Shown here: piece after piece, positions 1 through 9,545 of the stretch | Position numbering within the stretch: position 1 is the stretch's first letter | Layout: the number at the start of each line of letters is the position of its first letter | From: Adenophora triphylla var. japonica | Taxonomy: Eukaryota > Streptophyta > Magnoliopsida > Asterales > Campanulaceae | Length of the DNA stretch: 64,000 nucleotides | Direction of reading: 5' to 3' | Assembly: GCA_022495995.1 (NCBI GenBank) | Contig: JAFEMH010007504.1 | Coordinates: forward strand, 23,253-87,252 | Position numbers and translations under genes: made by a program | The notes under the pieces: generated by a model | The model's input: the letters and a program-made list of their open reading frames with translations, nothing else | Databases searched by the model: none | Told to the model about the DNA's origin: nothing

Positions 1-11
1 ATTCAATCATT

Positions 12-380
12 GTGCCTGTTGATTTTGTGGTGCTTGAAATGCCAAAAAGTGAAGGAAGTTGCCGTGATTCACCCATATTACTTGGGAGACCTTTCATGGC
101 GACGACCAACACCATTATTAATGTGAGGAATGGCAAACTGTCTATGGCAATAGCGGGTGAGAAAATTGAAATCTCTGTGTTTGATGCCATGAAACATCCT
201 AGTGATGATAGTGAGGAGTGTTCATATGTTGATGATTGTGAAGTTTTGTCAATTGACGGTGAGAATTCTAGGGATAGTGTGGGTTCCCACTTGTGTGCCC
301 TGAAAAATAAGGCCGACAATCTCCCTAGACCGATCCCAAAAGGGGTTGGTGTCCCCATTAAAATCTTTCTTTCCGCTTAA
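12..380 (+). pseudogene. retrotransposon aspartic protease, C-terminal part
   Basis: This open frame runs in from beyond the window edge. It carries the signature PILLGRPFMAT, equivalent to the ILGRPFLAT block of plant gypsy proteases, followed by INVRNGKLSM and an acidic stretch. The catalytic D-T/S-G triad, which lies N-terminal to this block, is not in the window. In the family this domain cleaves the gag-pol polyprotein inside the virus-like particle. The frame stops at 380 and the sequence seems to continue in another frame from about 346, so a frameshift is likely. Athila/Tat affiliation is inferred from the motif and the 3' context. Confidence 0.75.
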
Positions 381-747
381 GTCTACCAATATTGATTCAT
401 GTGATAAAATGGAAGAGTGTTGTTCTATTGATATTTCTGATGCTTTGTCTGTCAAGATGCATGTTCAGGATGCTTGCGATTTTGTGAAGGAGAAAGAGGT
501 GTTTGATTGTGATAAGAATAAGGCACCAACTGAGTTTGGGGGAGAGGCTCCCAAGAAAAAGAAATTGAAGAAAAAGAAAAAGAGCAAGAAAAAGGGTAGG
601 AAAATCCCTTGGGCTTCATCCGAGTTTGTAGCAAAGAGTGAATTGTTGTGGAAAGTGGTGGGCATTTGTGCCCGAGAATGTGCGAAGTGGGCCAAGGGAA
701 GGAAAGCCAAGGCCAAAGGGAATGTGGTCACATCAAATCCCATTTAG
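346..747 (+). pseudogene. lysine-rich tail after protease
   Basis: A 133-residue frame overlaps the end of the protease frame. It has an acidic N-terminal half and then a dense lysine run (KKKKLKKKKKSKKKGRK) at about residues 70-87, followed by a Trp/Cys-containing end (WKVVGICARECAKWAKG). I do not recognise a domain. The basic run resembles a nuclear-localisation or nucleic-acid-binding segment. It occupies the place where RT, RNase H and integrase should follow, and it ends just before the conserved 3' untranslated phrase. It may be the join left by deletion of pol, or an accessory product of a non-autonomous element. Confidence 0.45.
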
Positions 748-2286
748 TTGGGAGCAATGGTCGGGGCTAACGACCTTAACCAAATGAGCTAATTGGGAGG
801 CAACCCAAGTAGGTACATTTTTATTGCTTTATTTAATTGCTTTGTTGTGTCTTATCTCCTTTGAACTCAAGGCATGTTGTTGTTCTCTTCGCTATGAGGA
901 CATAGCATGTTTTGAGTTTGGGGGTAGATATCTCCCCGAGTTTGTGGGTTTATAGGGGAGTGTATATAGTGTCACCCTCTTAAAAAAGTAGAAAATTTTA
1001 AAATTTTTTTGTTCTCATTATTTGTGTGGAAGTTGGCCAACGTCCGTGATGATATGAGGGATTTTGATTGAGTTTTGCTATGTTTGTGCCAATTTGAATT
1101 TGTTTATTGTAATTGCATTAATACATGTAAAACACAATTGCACCACCATTCACTCCCATTATATTTCTTGATCATGGTCATTAATTTAGGTGTCCTTTAT
1201 GGGTTCACTTTGACATTCTCGGGGGTCCTAGAACATGATTGCATGCTTGTCAATAACAAATCAATAGATTACTTGGTATTTATGGCTTATCTTTCTTTGA
1301 CAACCCTCTTGTAAGCCTTTGACTTTCTCGTCACTATCTATATATGAATTATCACTTGATCCCTTTTGAGCCTGTTTAGAAAGAATGGAACATTTAGACC
1401 ACCATTCGCCTTCATTTAATCCCTAATCCTTAACCCTTGGCACCTAGAATAGGTTTATCCCACCTTTGCAAGATTGCGGAATTAGAAACGATCAGTTTGG
1501 GGGTTACATGGGGAAATTACGGGAAGGAGTGAGGAAGGTCAAGAGTTGGAAACATGATTTGTATTGTATAAAAGGGGGTAATTAATCAAAAAAAAAATAA
1601 ATAAATAAATAAAAAAAATGTTTGCCCCCTAAGTCTGTAAAGTTTGTTTGAAGAGTGACCTAGTTTGAGAGAGGGAATGCTTTCAGCCCCAAGTGTATAA
1701 AATATGAACAAAGTTCTAGTTTGGGGGTTGAAGCATTGGGGAAACAAAGGTGAGCGGAAAAGCTGAAATTCCGGAATGTGTTATATGCAATGGAGAGCTT
1801 TTAGTTTCACATTCTTGTATTTGTATGTCCATTCCTTCGTTTGTACCCGTGAGCCTAGCCCCACATTTGTGTGGACTTAACTTTGAGCCATATTTTTGTT
1901 CAATATTGAGTAATCGGGTTGACAAGTGTGTAATCATGCGTATGAGTATCCTTGTGTATGTAACTGTATTGTTATTTGTAATGTAGAGCATGTGTTAGTG
2001 AACCCATAAACAATCTTATCTTGTTGATCATGATCTCCCATAATTCATTCATCATTCAGGCCGAGGTGGAAAATTGTGGGTTAGATGCATTAATGTAATT
2101 GTAATTGCATATTCTTATTGGCACTTGTTTAGCACATTTAAGTGAGATTCTGAGACTTGCTTGGCCGGCAACTGGGTATGTATTGAGAACATGTCAAAAA
2201 TATTTTGTGTTTATTGTTTTTATTTGTTAGGGTAGTTTTGTCTTTATTTAATTCTTTTGTTTTACTCGGGGACGAGCAAAAGATAA
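748..2286 (+). other. 3' untranslated region of the Athila-like element
   Basis: About 1.5 kb without a credible gene; short open frames here have no recognisable domain. It contains the GGGAGGCAACCCAA phrase, an A/T run with TAAA repeats near 1589-1620, and several G-rich phrases with GTTTGGGGG. It lies between the last ORF and the polypurine tract. Confidence 0.6.
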
Positions 2287-2299
2287 GTTTGGGGGTATT
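2287..2299 (+). promoter_or_regulatory. polypurine tract of the Athila-like element
   Basis: The sequence GTTTGGGGGTATT abuts the TG start of the LTR at 2300. Purine-rich tracts in this place prime plus-strand DNA synthesis in LTR retrotransposons. The match to the usual gypsy form is good by eye. Confidence 0.75.
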
Positions 2300-3658
2300 T
2301 GATGGATGTGGTTTTACCCATCCAAAAGATATGTTCCTAAGCTTATTTTCTGTTCGAATCCTTGAAAATTTAATGTATATTTTAGTGTTTTGATAGTTCA
2401 GGGAGTTAGCAAAGTTGAAGCAAAATGGCCAGGAAATCTGGTGAATCCACTGTTGCGATGGGCGACCGCCCAGGATCAGGTGGGCGACCGCCCAAGTTGG
2501 TGTTTCAAACCGTTGAAGACCATTGTTGTGATGGGCGACCGCCCAAGGCACATGGGCGACCGCCCAGGTTGAAGCGCTCCAAGCGTTGAAGTTGCTGTTA
2601 ATATGAGCGACCGCCCAAGGAAAGGTGGGCGACCGCCCAGGAGTGCTGAAGAGTGAATTCCCAAACCGCTGTTTATATGGGCGACCGCCCATAGGCCAGG
2701 TGGGCGACCGCCCATGGTCCGTTGCCAGAATTTCTGCTTTCCTTTTTCAAGGAGGATTTCATTCCCTTTCCTAATTTCTCACCCTTCTTCCCTAGTTTAA
2801 ATTAGGATTCTGCAGAGAACAAAGGTTTTTTATGCTTTATTTTCTTTTGGGTAATTGGGAAGGCTCAAGGATTGAAGGGTTGTTCATCATCACCAATCAG
2901 GTTTTATGTATTTTTCTTTTTACTCATCTCTTTTGTCTTTTGAGATGAACATGAGTAGCTAAGTCTTTTATTTCATGGATTGGATGTAAGCAGTATTAGG
3001 GTTTTATGCTATAACATTATTTTGTCAATTTAATTATTCCTTGTTTATCAAAGTGGTTTTCTTTCAATTCTTGAGTTCTCAATCTAATCAATTGTCACTT
3101 GTGAATTGTGTGAGTGTTGATTTATGCAGTAACTTGGTTGATTAACACCGACTAAACTTGGATAATTAAATCTAATTGGCATCGTAACTGAGTCAAGAAG
3201 GTTTAGGTTCTTTTGTTCTATTGTTCTTATTGAATTCTTTATTTATTAATTCTACGTAATTGAAAGATTAATAAATAGGAAAAGAAGGGTTGCAAATCGC
3301 ACACCAAACCGTCCCAACCCTTATTTTTTGTGAATGAACCCTAGGAAGTAATTGACCATTTTATTCTTAAAAATAGCTTAAATCCTTGGTACTGTGAAAT
3401 TCCAATCCATGAATTCCTTTTAATCTGATTTTATCCATCTTGTTGCTTGCTTGCTTTATTTTAGTATTTTATTTAATTAAGTTTTTAGTTTAAATCAATC
3501 AATCAAAAACCTCCCCCCCTTGGTTACTTTTCACTAATTAAATTAACTTGTTAAAACCAACGAGTCTCTGTGGTTCGACCCCTGCTTGTGCATATTGCTA
3601 CACCGGTAGCGAGTACACTTGCTCGGTAATTTATTACACAGTGGATTTTTGTCCATCA
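2300..3658 (+). repeat. 3' LTR of the Athila-like element
   Basis: A 1359-bp LTR. It begins TGATGGA and ends TCCATCA, a 7-bp terminal inverted repeat with TG..CA termini. The polypurine tract lies immediately upstream. The size suits Athila-type elements. It contains a diverged 73-bp tandem repeat with eight near-palindromes at 2459-2714. The last 100 bp (TGGTTCGACC and CACCGGTAGCGAG) resemble the U5 end of this group. No second LTR is available to measure age. Confidence 0.85.
2459..2714. repeat. 73-bp tandem repeat of paired TGGGCGACCGCCCA near-palindromes
   Basis: Eight copies start at 2459, 2481, 2532, 2553, 2604, 2626, 2678 and 2701. Seven are exact and the one at 2604 has TGAGCG. They form four pairs. 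Within a pair the starts are 21-23 bp apart, and pairs repeat every 72-74 bp. Each copy has 6-bp inverted arms around a 2-bp centre. The DNA between copies is much less conserved than the copies. Confidence 0.9.
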
Positions 3659-3814
3659 GAAACATATAATTAACGGGCCATTCTTTCTACAAGATCCCAA
3701 CACTTGTAACTGTGTTATGGTAAGCAGTGTAATTCTTCTAAGTGACCCTCTCTCCTAATTGGGGGCATCATTAAGAGAATCTATGGGAATTAGGATGGCA
3801 GGACAAAGTGATAT
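3659..3814. other. flank of the LTR, no feature seen
   Basis: Non-coding flank between the LTR end and the 275-bp duplication. Both strands were read and nothing recognisable was found; it may be intron or 3' sequence of the RRM pseudogene to the right. Confidence 0.4.
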
Positions 3815-4364
3815 ATTGCTTTTCCCACTTGGAAGATATGGATTTCCGGTACTAAGCTTTTCAATCTCAAAGAAGAAATACAACTTAATATCTCCTTCGC
3901 AAAACTACCCAAATTTCTCTCCCGTGCTAAAATTCAAACTACAAAAGTAATGTGGATATTAACCCCATTATAATTAGGGGAAATATTCATTAAAATGTCA
4001 CATGATAACTTTCAACACATTATATTACATAAATCATCAGGACAATTAAATGTTGGGGGAAAGGTTAACAAATAAGGTACAACGGTGATATTGCTTTTCA
4101 CACTTGGAAGAAATGGATTTCCGGTTCTAAGCTTTTCAAGCTCAAAGAAGAAATGCAACTTAATATCTCCTTCGCAAAACTACCCAAATTTCTCTCCCGT
4201 GCTAAAATTCAAACTACAAAAGTAATGTGGATATCAACCCCATTATAATTAGGGGAAATATTCATTAAAATGTCACACGCTAACTTTCAACACATTATAT
4301 TACATAAATCATCAGGACAGTTAAATGTTGGGGGCAAGGTTAATAAATAAGGTACAACGGTGCT
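3815..4364. repeat. 275-bp direct tandem duplication
   Basis: Two head-to-tail copies start at about 3815 and 4090. Equivalent landmarks (ATTGCTTTTC, ATGGATTTCCGG, TCATCAGGACA, GGTACAACGGTG) are all 275 bp apart. A handful of substitutions separate the copies. The second copy abuts the RRM exon at about 4363, so the duplication may sit in what was an intron or 3' part of that gene. Confidence 0.85.
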
Positions 4365-4600
4365 CATTGTTACAAAACCAAAACCCCTACTTTGGTCAGT
4401 TTCCTTGTTATATATAACCTAGTACCCAAGTAACAAAAACATCATCAAATAAAACCCAGAAATTTACAATTTTTAAGATACAAATTCACCAAAATAATAC
4501 CTCAGCAATCTCAACGACACCCGCCTGCTCAAATAGCTGTGCTAATTTCTCACTGTCAATGTCATAAACATGAATAGAGACAAAATTACAATATGTAATA
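4360..4600 (-). pseudogene. chloroplast RNA-binding protein (cpRNP, RRM) pseudogene, two exons
   Basis: Read on the minus strand, 4561-4499 encodes DIDSEKLAQLFEQAGVVEIA, matching the first half of an RRM domain of plastid cp28/cp31-type ribonucleoproteins. A GTATT donor and a TACTAG acceptor bound an intron of about 80 bp. The next exon (about 4418-4361) encodes [19 protein letters not shown], containing the RNP1 core RGFGFVTM. Known family members bind chloroplast transcripts for editing and stability. Upstream the RNP2 strand is decayed (FVSIHVYD where the family has FVGNLPYD), and downstream the frame runs into the 275-bp repeat. The retained intron indicates a DNA-level copy rather than a retrocopy. 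I am sure of the homology, less sure of the outer limits. Confidence 0.75.
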
Positions 4601-5159
4601 TTTGGATTGAAATTTTTTTGGAAAAATAGTTGAACGAAGAACATACCCTGTCATTATCCATGGATGACTAAGATCTTGTTGCAAGAGTACACTGTACAAA
4701 AAAGAAATTGAATATATTTTATAAATAAGTGAGAATACGAATGAAAAATTACTGAATGAAATATAAAGGGGTCGGAGAGAACTTAATTTTGTATAGAAAT
4801 TTCATAAATTACCTTTCAATAGCCGAAAATAGGTGAGGTAGGTTAGAGTTTCGAATAGAATTATGAATTTCGAAGTAAACAAGGAGGCATGAGTAGGTGA
4901 CGTGGAGGAAGAGTGAGGTTAGGACGAAGGAAGAGTCAGTAGCTTTGAAAAAACGATGTAGGAAACCTAGTAGTCTTTGTTGTTGATGGAAATGACGCGG
5001 AGAGAGAAAGGCGGCGCTGCGGCGCTGCGTACTGCGTTGGAAAGAAATGAAAAGGCTATTTGGATTTTGGAATAGGTGAGGACCGTGAGGTTGGTGGGTT
5101 AGGGTTTTAACTCAATGGTGGAAAATAAATAAAAAATAATCAACGGTTAAGATAACGGT
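4601..5159. other. non-coding; possible further remnant of the RRM gene
   Basis: No convincing coding frame. On the minus strand a short exon-like piece at about 4691-4645 is bounded by a TTTTTTGTACAG acceptor and an ACAGG/GTATGT donor. Another GT donor lies near 4812. GC-rich DNA with GGCGCTGC repeats lies at about 5000-5030. These could be upstream exons or the promoter of the RRM pseudogene, or an unrelated host remnant. Confidence 0.3.
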
Positions 5160-5396
5160 TTGGCAGTTCGATTTATGGTTCGGTTTGGCGGTTCAGCTCG
5201 GTGGTTCGGTTCGATTTGAAATGGTTCGGTTTGGAGGAGTCAGAATGAAAATCAAACCAAATCGCATGGTTTATAAATTTTTGGAATCGAGCTGAACTGT
5301 TAATCGTTAAAAACCAAACCAAACCAAACCACATAGTTTGGTTAAGTTCAGTCTCAAACCGCGGTTTGAATCGAACAGCTGACACCCCTACTCATA
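5160..5396. repeat. GGTTCGGTTT/AAACCAAACC-rich segment with hAT-like end
   Basis: The left half is rich in CGGTTTGG and GGTTCGG, the right half in AACCAAACC, giving an imperfect inverted repeat. It ends at GACACCCCTA, whose complement TAGGGGTGTC resembles termini of some plant hAT-derived MITEs. I could not delimit a target duplication or the other terminus. Confidence 0.35.
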
Positions 5397-5463
5397 ATAA
5401 CAATCAATTTAACATTCATCCCACTCGTTCTCTAATGTCGTTACTTACACCTCTCTGATTCAG

Positions 5464-5681
5464 GGTCACTATTACATGGGTCATTAGGGAGAGGCCACAA
5501 AAATGATAGACGAGATGCACAAGCAACAAATCTTTCCTAATGTACACACTTATACTATGTTAGTGGATACACATTGCAAGGAAGGAACGATGAAATTTGC
5601 AGAGGATGTCATCCTTAAAATGGTTCATTATGCTGAGAGACCAGATGTAGTTACTTATAGCTCACTAATGGATGGGTATTG
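5464..5681 (+). pseudogene. PPR gene, upstream fragment (split by SIRE-like element)
   Basis: The frame from 5503 encodes pentatricopeptide repeats: one 35-residue motif around PNVHTYTMLVDTHCKEG and the start of the next at PDVVTYSSLMDGYC. P-class PPR proteins bind organelle RNA; the close repeats resemble restorer-of-fertility-like members. An in-frame TAG lies upstream near 5488, so the gene was probably already decayed or truncated on that side. The reading is cut after DGYC by the LTR at 5682. It resumes at 18232 and 36724 with LQGKMSEA-type sequence, exactly across the target duplication. No start codon or transit peptide is present. Confidence 0.85.
5677..5681. repeat. target site duplication TATTG, left
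   Basis: TATTG abuts the left LTR of the SIRE-like element and is matched by TATTG at 18227-18231. The same TATTG also follows the third LTR at 36719-36723. Confidence 0.9.
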
Positions 5682-7137
5682 TGTTGGTCCCAAAGGTGGC
5701 AACAAGGGTGAAAAACAGCTAGAGGGGGGGGTGAATAGCTGTTATAAATTTTTCGCCCTCTTTTTGAAAACTAAACCTCCTACTTACAAAATCGCTTGTA
5801 GTGTATCAAAATCGCAAGTAGGATTGCAAAATGCACAGCAAAATTTCTTATGTATTAGAGTGCGGTTTAGAGGTGCGATTTTGTGTGCGGTTTTCACAAA
5901 CAGTAAAATGAGGTTTTGACAAGATTAACTAGAAACACAATTCACAACAATGGATAACCTATATAAAGATCAAACAGATAAGGACAAAATAATCAGTGAT
6001 GAACAGTAAGTAAAAATACAGAAATATAAGAACACAATATTTGGAGTGGTTCAATCGTAAATGATTTACATCCACTACCAAGATGGTTAGTCTTGGATTT
6101 TCTAATGCTAGATTTTATATTAGAGTATGAGAGAGATTACAAAGTACAAGAATCAAACTCAGATCTAAAATCTATTCTATGAAGATTAAATCCTAGACTA
6201 TAACCAGTGTATCTCAAATGAATTAATCTATGTGATTAATCAAGTGAGGTGTGTGTGTGTGTGATAAACAAGAATCAAGGCTCTTTGAATCTGTATGATA
6301 TAGAGCTCAAGAAATCTTGGTGATACAAGGCTTGATTTCTGGGCTGGAGATATTTTCTTGAAGGAAGAAGATGAAGATTCAAAGGGTTGAATATTTCTGG
6401 GAATAGCTTCAATCTTCTATGAATTCACAGTAAAATCAATTTCTCAAGCAATCTTCAAATGTTAAATAATGGGGGTATTTATACCCAAGCACCAGAAAGT
6501 ACCCGTTATGATATAGCTGTGCAAGTACTGTACTGGTGCGGTCTGATTGGTCCACATGTCCACTTTAGTACCTTTGTTCAGAATATGCAGATAAAGTTGA
6601 TCAAACCTCAGCTGTATTTAAGGAATGAAGGTCATCTGTCACCTTTTCAGAATCCTTGCGAATCCTGTCTGACAATTAGTCACGTGATAAGATTTGACAA
6701 TTAGTCACGTGATAAGATTTTGTGGTTGACTTATAATATTGCTGACGTGGATTCCAACAGTCATAAGTGGTCCAACTTCAAGTCTTCAATCATTGGATGC
6801 GGTTTGGTGAGGATGTGATTTAAGCAGTATGGTTTCACCAATCGAGGTTTCACAGTGGTCTTCAGAGGCGGTTTCAAGGTAAGAATTCCACATGCGATTT
6901 GCTGGTGCAGTTTCATACGTGCGATCTGGAACCTTTTGAATTGAAACCTCATGTCCAATGAGTCTTGTGCCAGTATTCAAGCCTAAATAAACCTATTCTA
7001 TAAAATGAACTTATACTAAAAAATTGAAGTTTAAGCTTCATTACATATGGGCCTAAAGTCCAGAAAATAGAGATGAGGTTATGGTATCAATCAAATTAAA
7101 GCTAAAGCTGGGAGGGTTAAAGTATGCATACCCAACA
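5682..7137 (-). repeat. 3' LTR of SIRE-like copy A
   Basis: A 1456-bp LTR running TGTTGGT..ACCCAACA in plus orientation. It carries a minus-strand TATA box (TATAAATA, complement of 6476-6483). Compared with LTRs 16796-18226 and 35290-36718 it has a private tandem duplication of about 25 bp at 6676-6720 (TTAGTCACGTGATAAGATTT twice). It contains many GCGGTTT words and their GCGATTT/GCAGTTT variants. Confidence 0.92.
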
Positions 7138-7151
7138 ATCTCCCTCTATTT
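7138..7151 (-). promoter_or_regulatory. polypurine tract of SIRE-like copy A
   Basis: On the minus strand AAATAGAGGGAGAT directly precedes the TGTTGGG start of the 3' LTR, as expected for the plus-strand primer. It confirms that the element reads right to left. Confidence 0.8.
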
Positions 7152-7506
7152 GATTGATGCCATTACCTACTATAAGAATAGCAAAATTGTCCTTGGTAAA
7201 AACATGTCCATAAGAATTAACATGGTAAGTCATGTCCCAAGTCAATGAACACATTAGCTTAAGTTATAGATTTTTATACTATTGAAAGATAAATAACTTA
7301 CAAGTTGAAAGTATATAAATTCATTCAGTGCATACATAAAAATATGAGTTTTAGTTTAAGTATGCGGTTTAAACTGAATGTTTAAACTTCAATTAAAAAA
7401 TATGGAGGGCTCTGAGAATTTGGGAGAAGTCAGTAGGAGGTGCGATTTGGGGTAAGGGAGCGATTCGGGTAGGGGGTGCGGTTTGAGGTAGTTCGGTATT
7501 TAGTGT

Positions 7507-9545
7507 TTAGAAAATATGGGGAAAGGTTTGGGGTTGAGGTTGGGATGGAATAGAAGGGATTGAAAATGTTTGGGTAGGGGCGATTTGGGTAGGTAAAGTT
7601 TGTGGGGCGGTTAAGGTTGGTAGAGTTGGAGGGGCAGTTTGTGTAAGAGGAGGGATGGTTGAAGTAGGATGATTTGCGGTTTGAGGAGGGGGTGAGTTAG
7701 ATGGAGTGGCAGTATGAATAGAAATGTGGGATTGTAGCGGTTGGGTTTGTTGCGGTTTTGGTGAATGCAATTTAGGTGAATGCGGTTTAGGTGAAGAAGG
7801 AGGTGAAGGAGTAGGTTCTTTGAGGTTTGAAGTGAAAATGGCTTGACCTCTAGAAGGTTGGGGGGACCAGTTTTTGAAGGCATTGGAGAGGGGGGTTTGG
7901 CAGTGAATGGAGCGGTCAGAATCAGAATTAGAAGGGATTTTCAGGTTGGAAACAGAGGAGGAAGAGGAATATGAAGATTCCTTGTCAAAATAGGAGTCAT
8001 TTTCCCCAGCCATAGGCTCATCATTTTTGGCCAAACGTTTGTAAAAACTTTGAGGCCCCTTCTTTGAGGATTTCTTTCTATCATCTTGTACTTTTTCTTT
8101 GGGGTCTCCCCCTGAATTGGTGCATTTTCTTGAGGAGTGTTTGGGGAATGTGGTTTTATAGGTGATGAAGGTTTGGAAGGTTATTGAGATTGGATAGGGG
8201 ATTGCGATTGGGGAGGAGGTTGGGATTGAGGAGGTGGAGGTGGTTGAGTGTTTGGTTGAGGTTGAGGAGGTTGAGGTTTAGGTGCAGGCTGCGGTTGAGG
8301 AAGAGGTGCAGTCTGCTTTCCCTTTGCCGCTCTCCTTTCAGCAGCTCTTTTTTCCAACATCTCCATCTCATCCCTATGGAATTGCAGCAGATCTTTATCA
8401 TTCATGATCTTCTCTCGAGCTTCCTTAGCCATTTTAGCCCTAGCTATTAGAGAGGCAATATCAGCATCATAATCCATAGCTTCATCATCATCACCCAACT
8501 TCTCAACTTCTTCAATAACATCCTCATCAATGAAGGTTTCATCAATGACCACCTTCTTTTTCAGCTGCTTTGGTTGACTTGGACCAGCACCAGTTGTAGT
8601 ACGCAGTTTGGGGGCTGGTGCGGTCTTAGTTTTCTTGAGGGGCGGTTCAGCCATGACCTTCTGCTTTCTAGCCTTCTTGACCGCTTTGCCAACAACTTTG
8701 TTAGCGGTCTCAGGATTCATTGGAATGTAATGCTCCTTGGTGGGAAGGGTGTCAGAATCCCAAAGTTGCTTGTAAGTATCATCTCCATTTTTGAATCTGA
8801 AGAGGTGATAAACATTCAGACCCAAAGTTTCTTCATCTGACCATTCAACCATCAAATCAGGATTCTCCAGTCTATGCTCCTCAAGATGTTGGTAATCAGC
8901 AAAAATTGCGGTCAGGAGTCTGCAAAATGGTCTCCACCGTTGATCAACTCCTACCTCCTTGGACTTGTAAGTGTCTATATGGGCAGACAATTCTCTCACG
9001 AGGATTTTGGGCCAATAAAGAGGCAGACCATTATAGATAGCACATCAGTACATCCACTGTTGGCTGGTGAAGTTGTTGTGGTTGCCGTTCTTTCCACAAA
9101 CAGATTTGACAACTAGGAAACATAAGTGGCTCATCAGTTCATCAAAGTCTTTTTTGGGAAATGCCTTGTATTTGCCGATCAATGTTGGAATTCCAGCATT
9201 TGTTGATGCGGTTGCATCTTGGACTTCCTAAAACACCCTTTCTTCAGCAGCTGGGACATTGAATCCATATGCATTTTGGATGTCCATGTAGTCAATGGAC
9301 ACATCCATCCCTTCTACATTGGCGGTCAGGCAAGGAATCTTCTTTCCATTGCTCAGTATTCATTCTCCAGAAACTGCATTGGAGTAGAACTGGTCTACGT
9401 AGGAAGGAATTGTATAGGACTGCTTCTTGGTGAATAGAGGTAAGATTCCTGAGGCATCCATTCTTCTAAACATCTCCTTGCCTAAAGCATCATGATTCAG
9501 CTCAACGCCATTTATTTCCCATCCAGGTAGGAAAAAGTGGGGATC
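7507..9545 (-). pseudogene. extra ORF downstream of pol in SIRE-like copy A
   Basis: Coding sequence in element sense between RNase H and the 3' LTR. The N-terminal part (from 9545) has a block around LPLFTKKQSYTIPSYVDQFY and an ANVEGMDVSIDYMD block, resembling the putative plant transposon protein domain (Transposase_32 type) found in such extra ORFs. Then come a basic stretch (KKARKQK), an acidic stretch (DEDVIEEVEKLGDDDE), a charged helix (MLEKRAAERRAAKGK) and a long Pro/Gln-rich tail. At least four in-frame stops break it, including a TAA near 8181 that copy B lacks (Gln). Function is unknown; in soybean SIRE1 this position is called env-like, but I see no membrane segment. A TTTCTTTCTTTGTAG acceptor at 9546 suggests it is a second exon. 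Confidence 0.75.

Larger units (their letters stand above)
1..3658 (+). mobile_element. Athila-like Ty3/gypsy element, 3' part
   Basis: The left side of the window lies inside an LTR retrotransposon read on the plus strand. In order it shows the C-terminal half of a retroviral-type protease, a lysine-rich tail, about 1.5 kb of untranslated DNA, a polypurine tract and a 3' LTR (2300-3658). The phrase around 748-815, ending in GGGAGGCAACCCAA, resembles the stretch that commonly follows the last ORF in Athila and Tat elements. No RT, RNase H or integrase lies between protease and LTR, although autonomous gypsy elements carry all three after protease. I infer an internally deleted, non-autonomous copy. 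The 5' LTR is outside the window, so the target duplication cannot be checked; the five bases after the LTR are GAAAC. Confidence 0.8.

Noticed and set aside
2459..2714. CRISPR-like array
   Set aside because: Evenly spaced palindromes recall one, but spacers are alternately about 8 and 37-39 bp and mutually related, the site is in a plant LTR, and there are no cas genes.
2138..2715. Overlapping open frames with repeated GGRPP or GDRP words
   Set aside because: Frames across the GGGCGACCGCCC repeats of an LTR; they cross the LTR boundary and reflect repeat composition.
8184..9437. Plus-strand open frames opposite the SIRE-like extra ORF (also 18661-19590)
   Set aside because: Shadows of the minus-strand gene; the minus strand has recognisable domains and shared structure in both copies.
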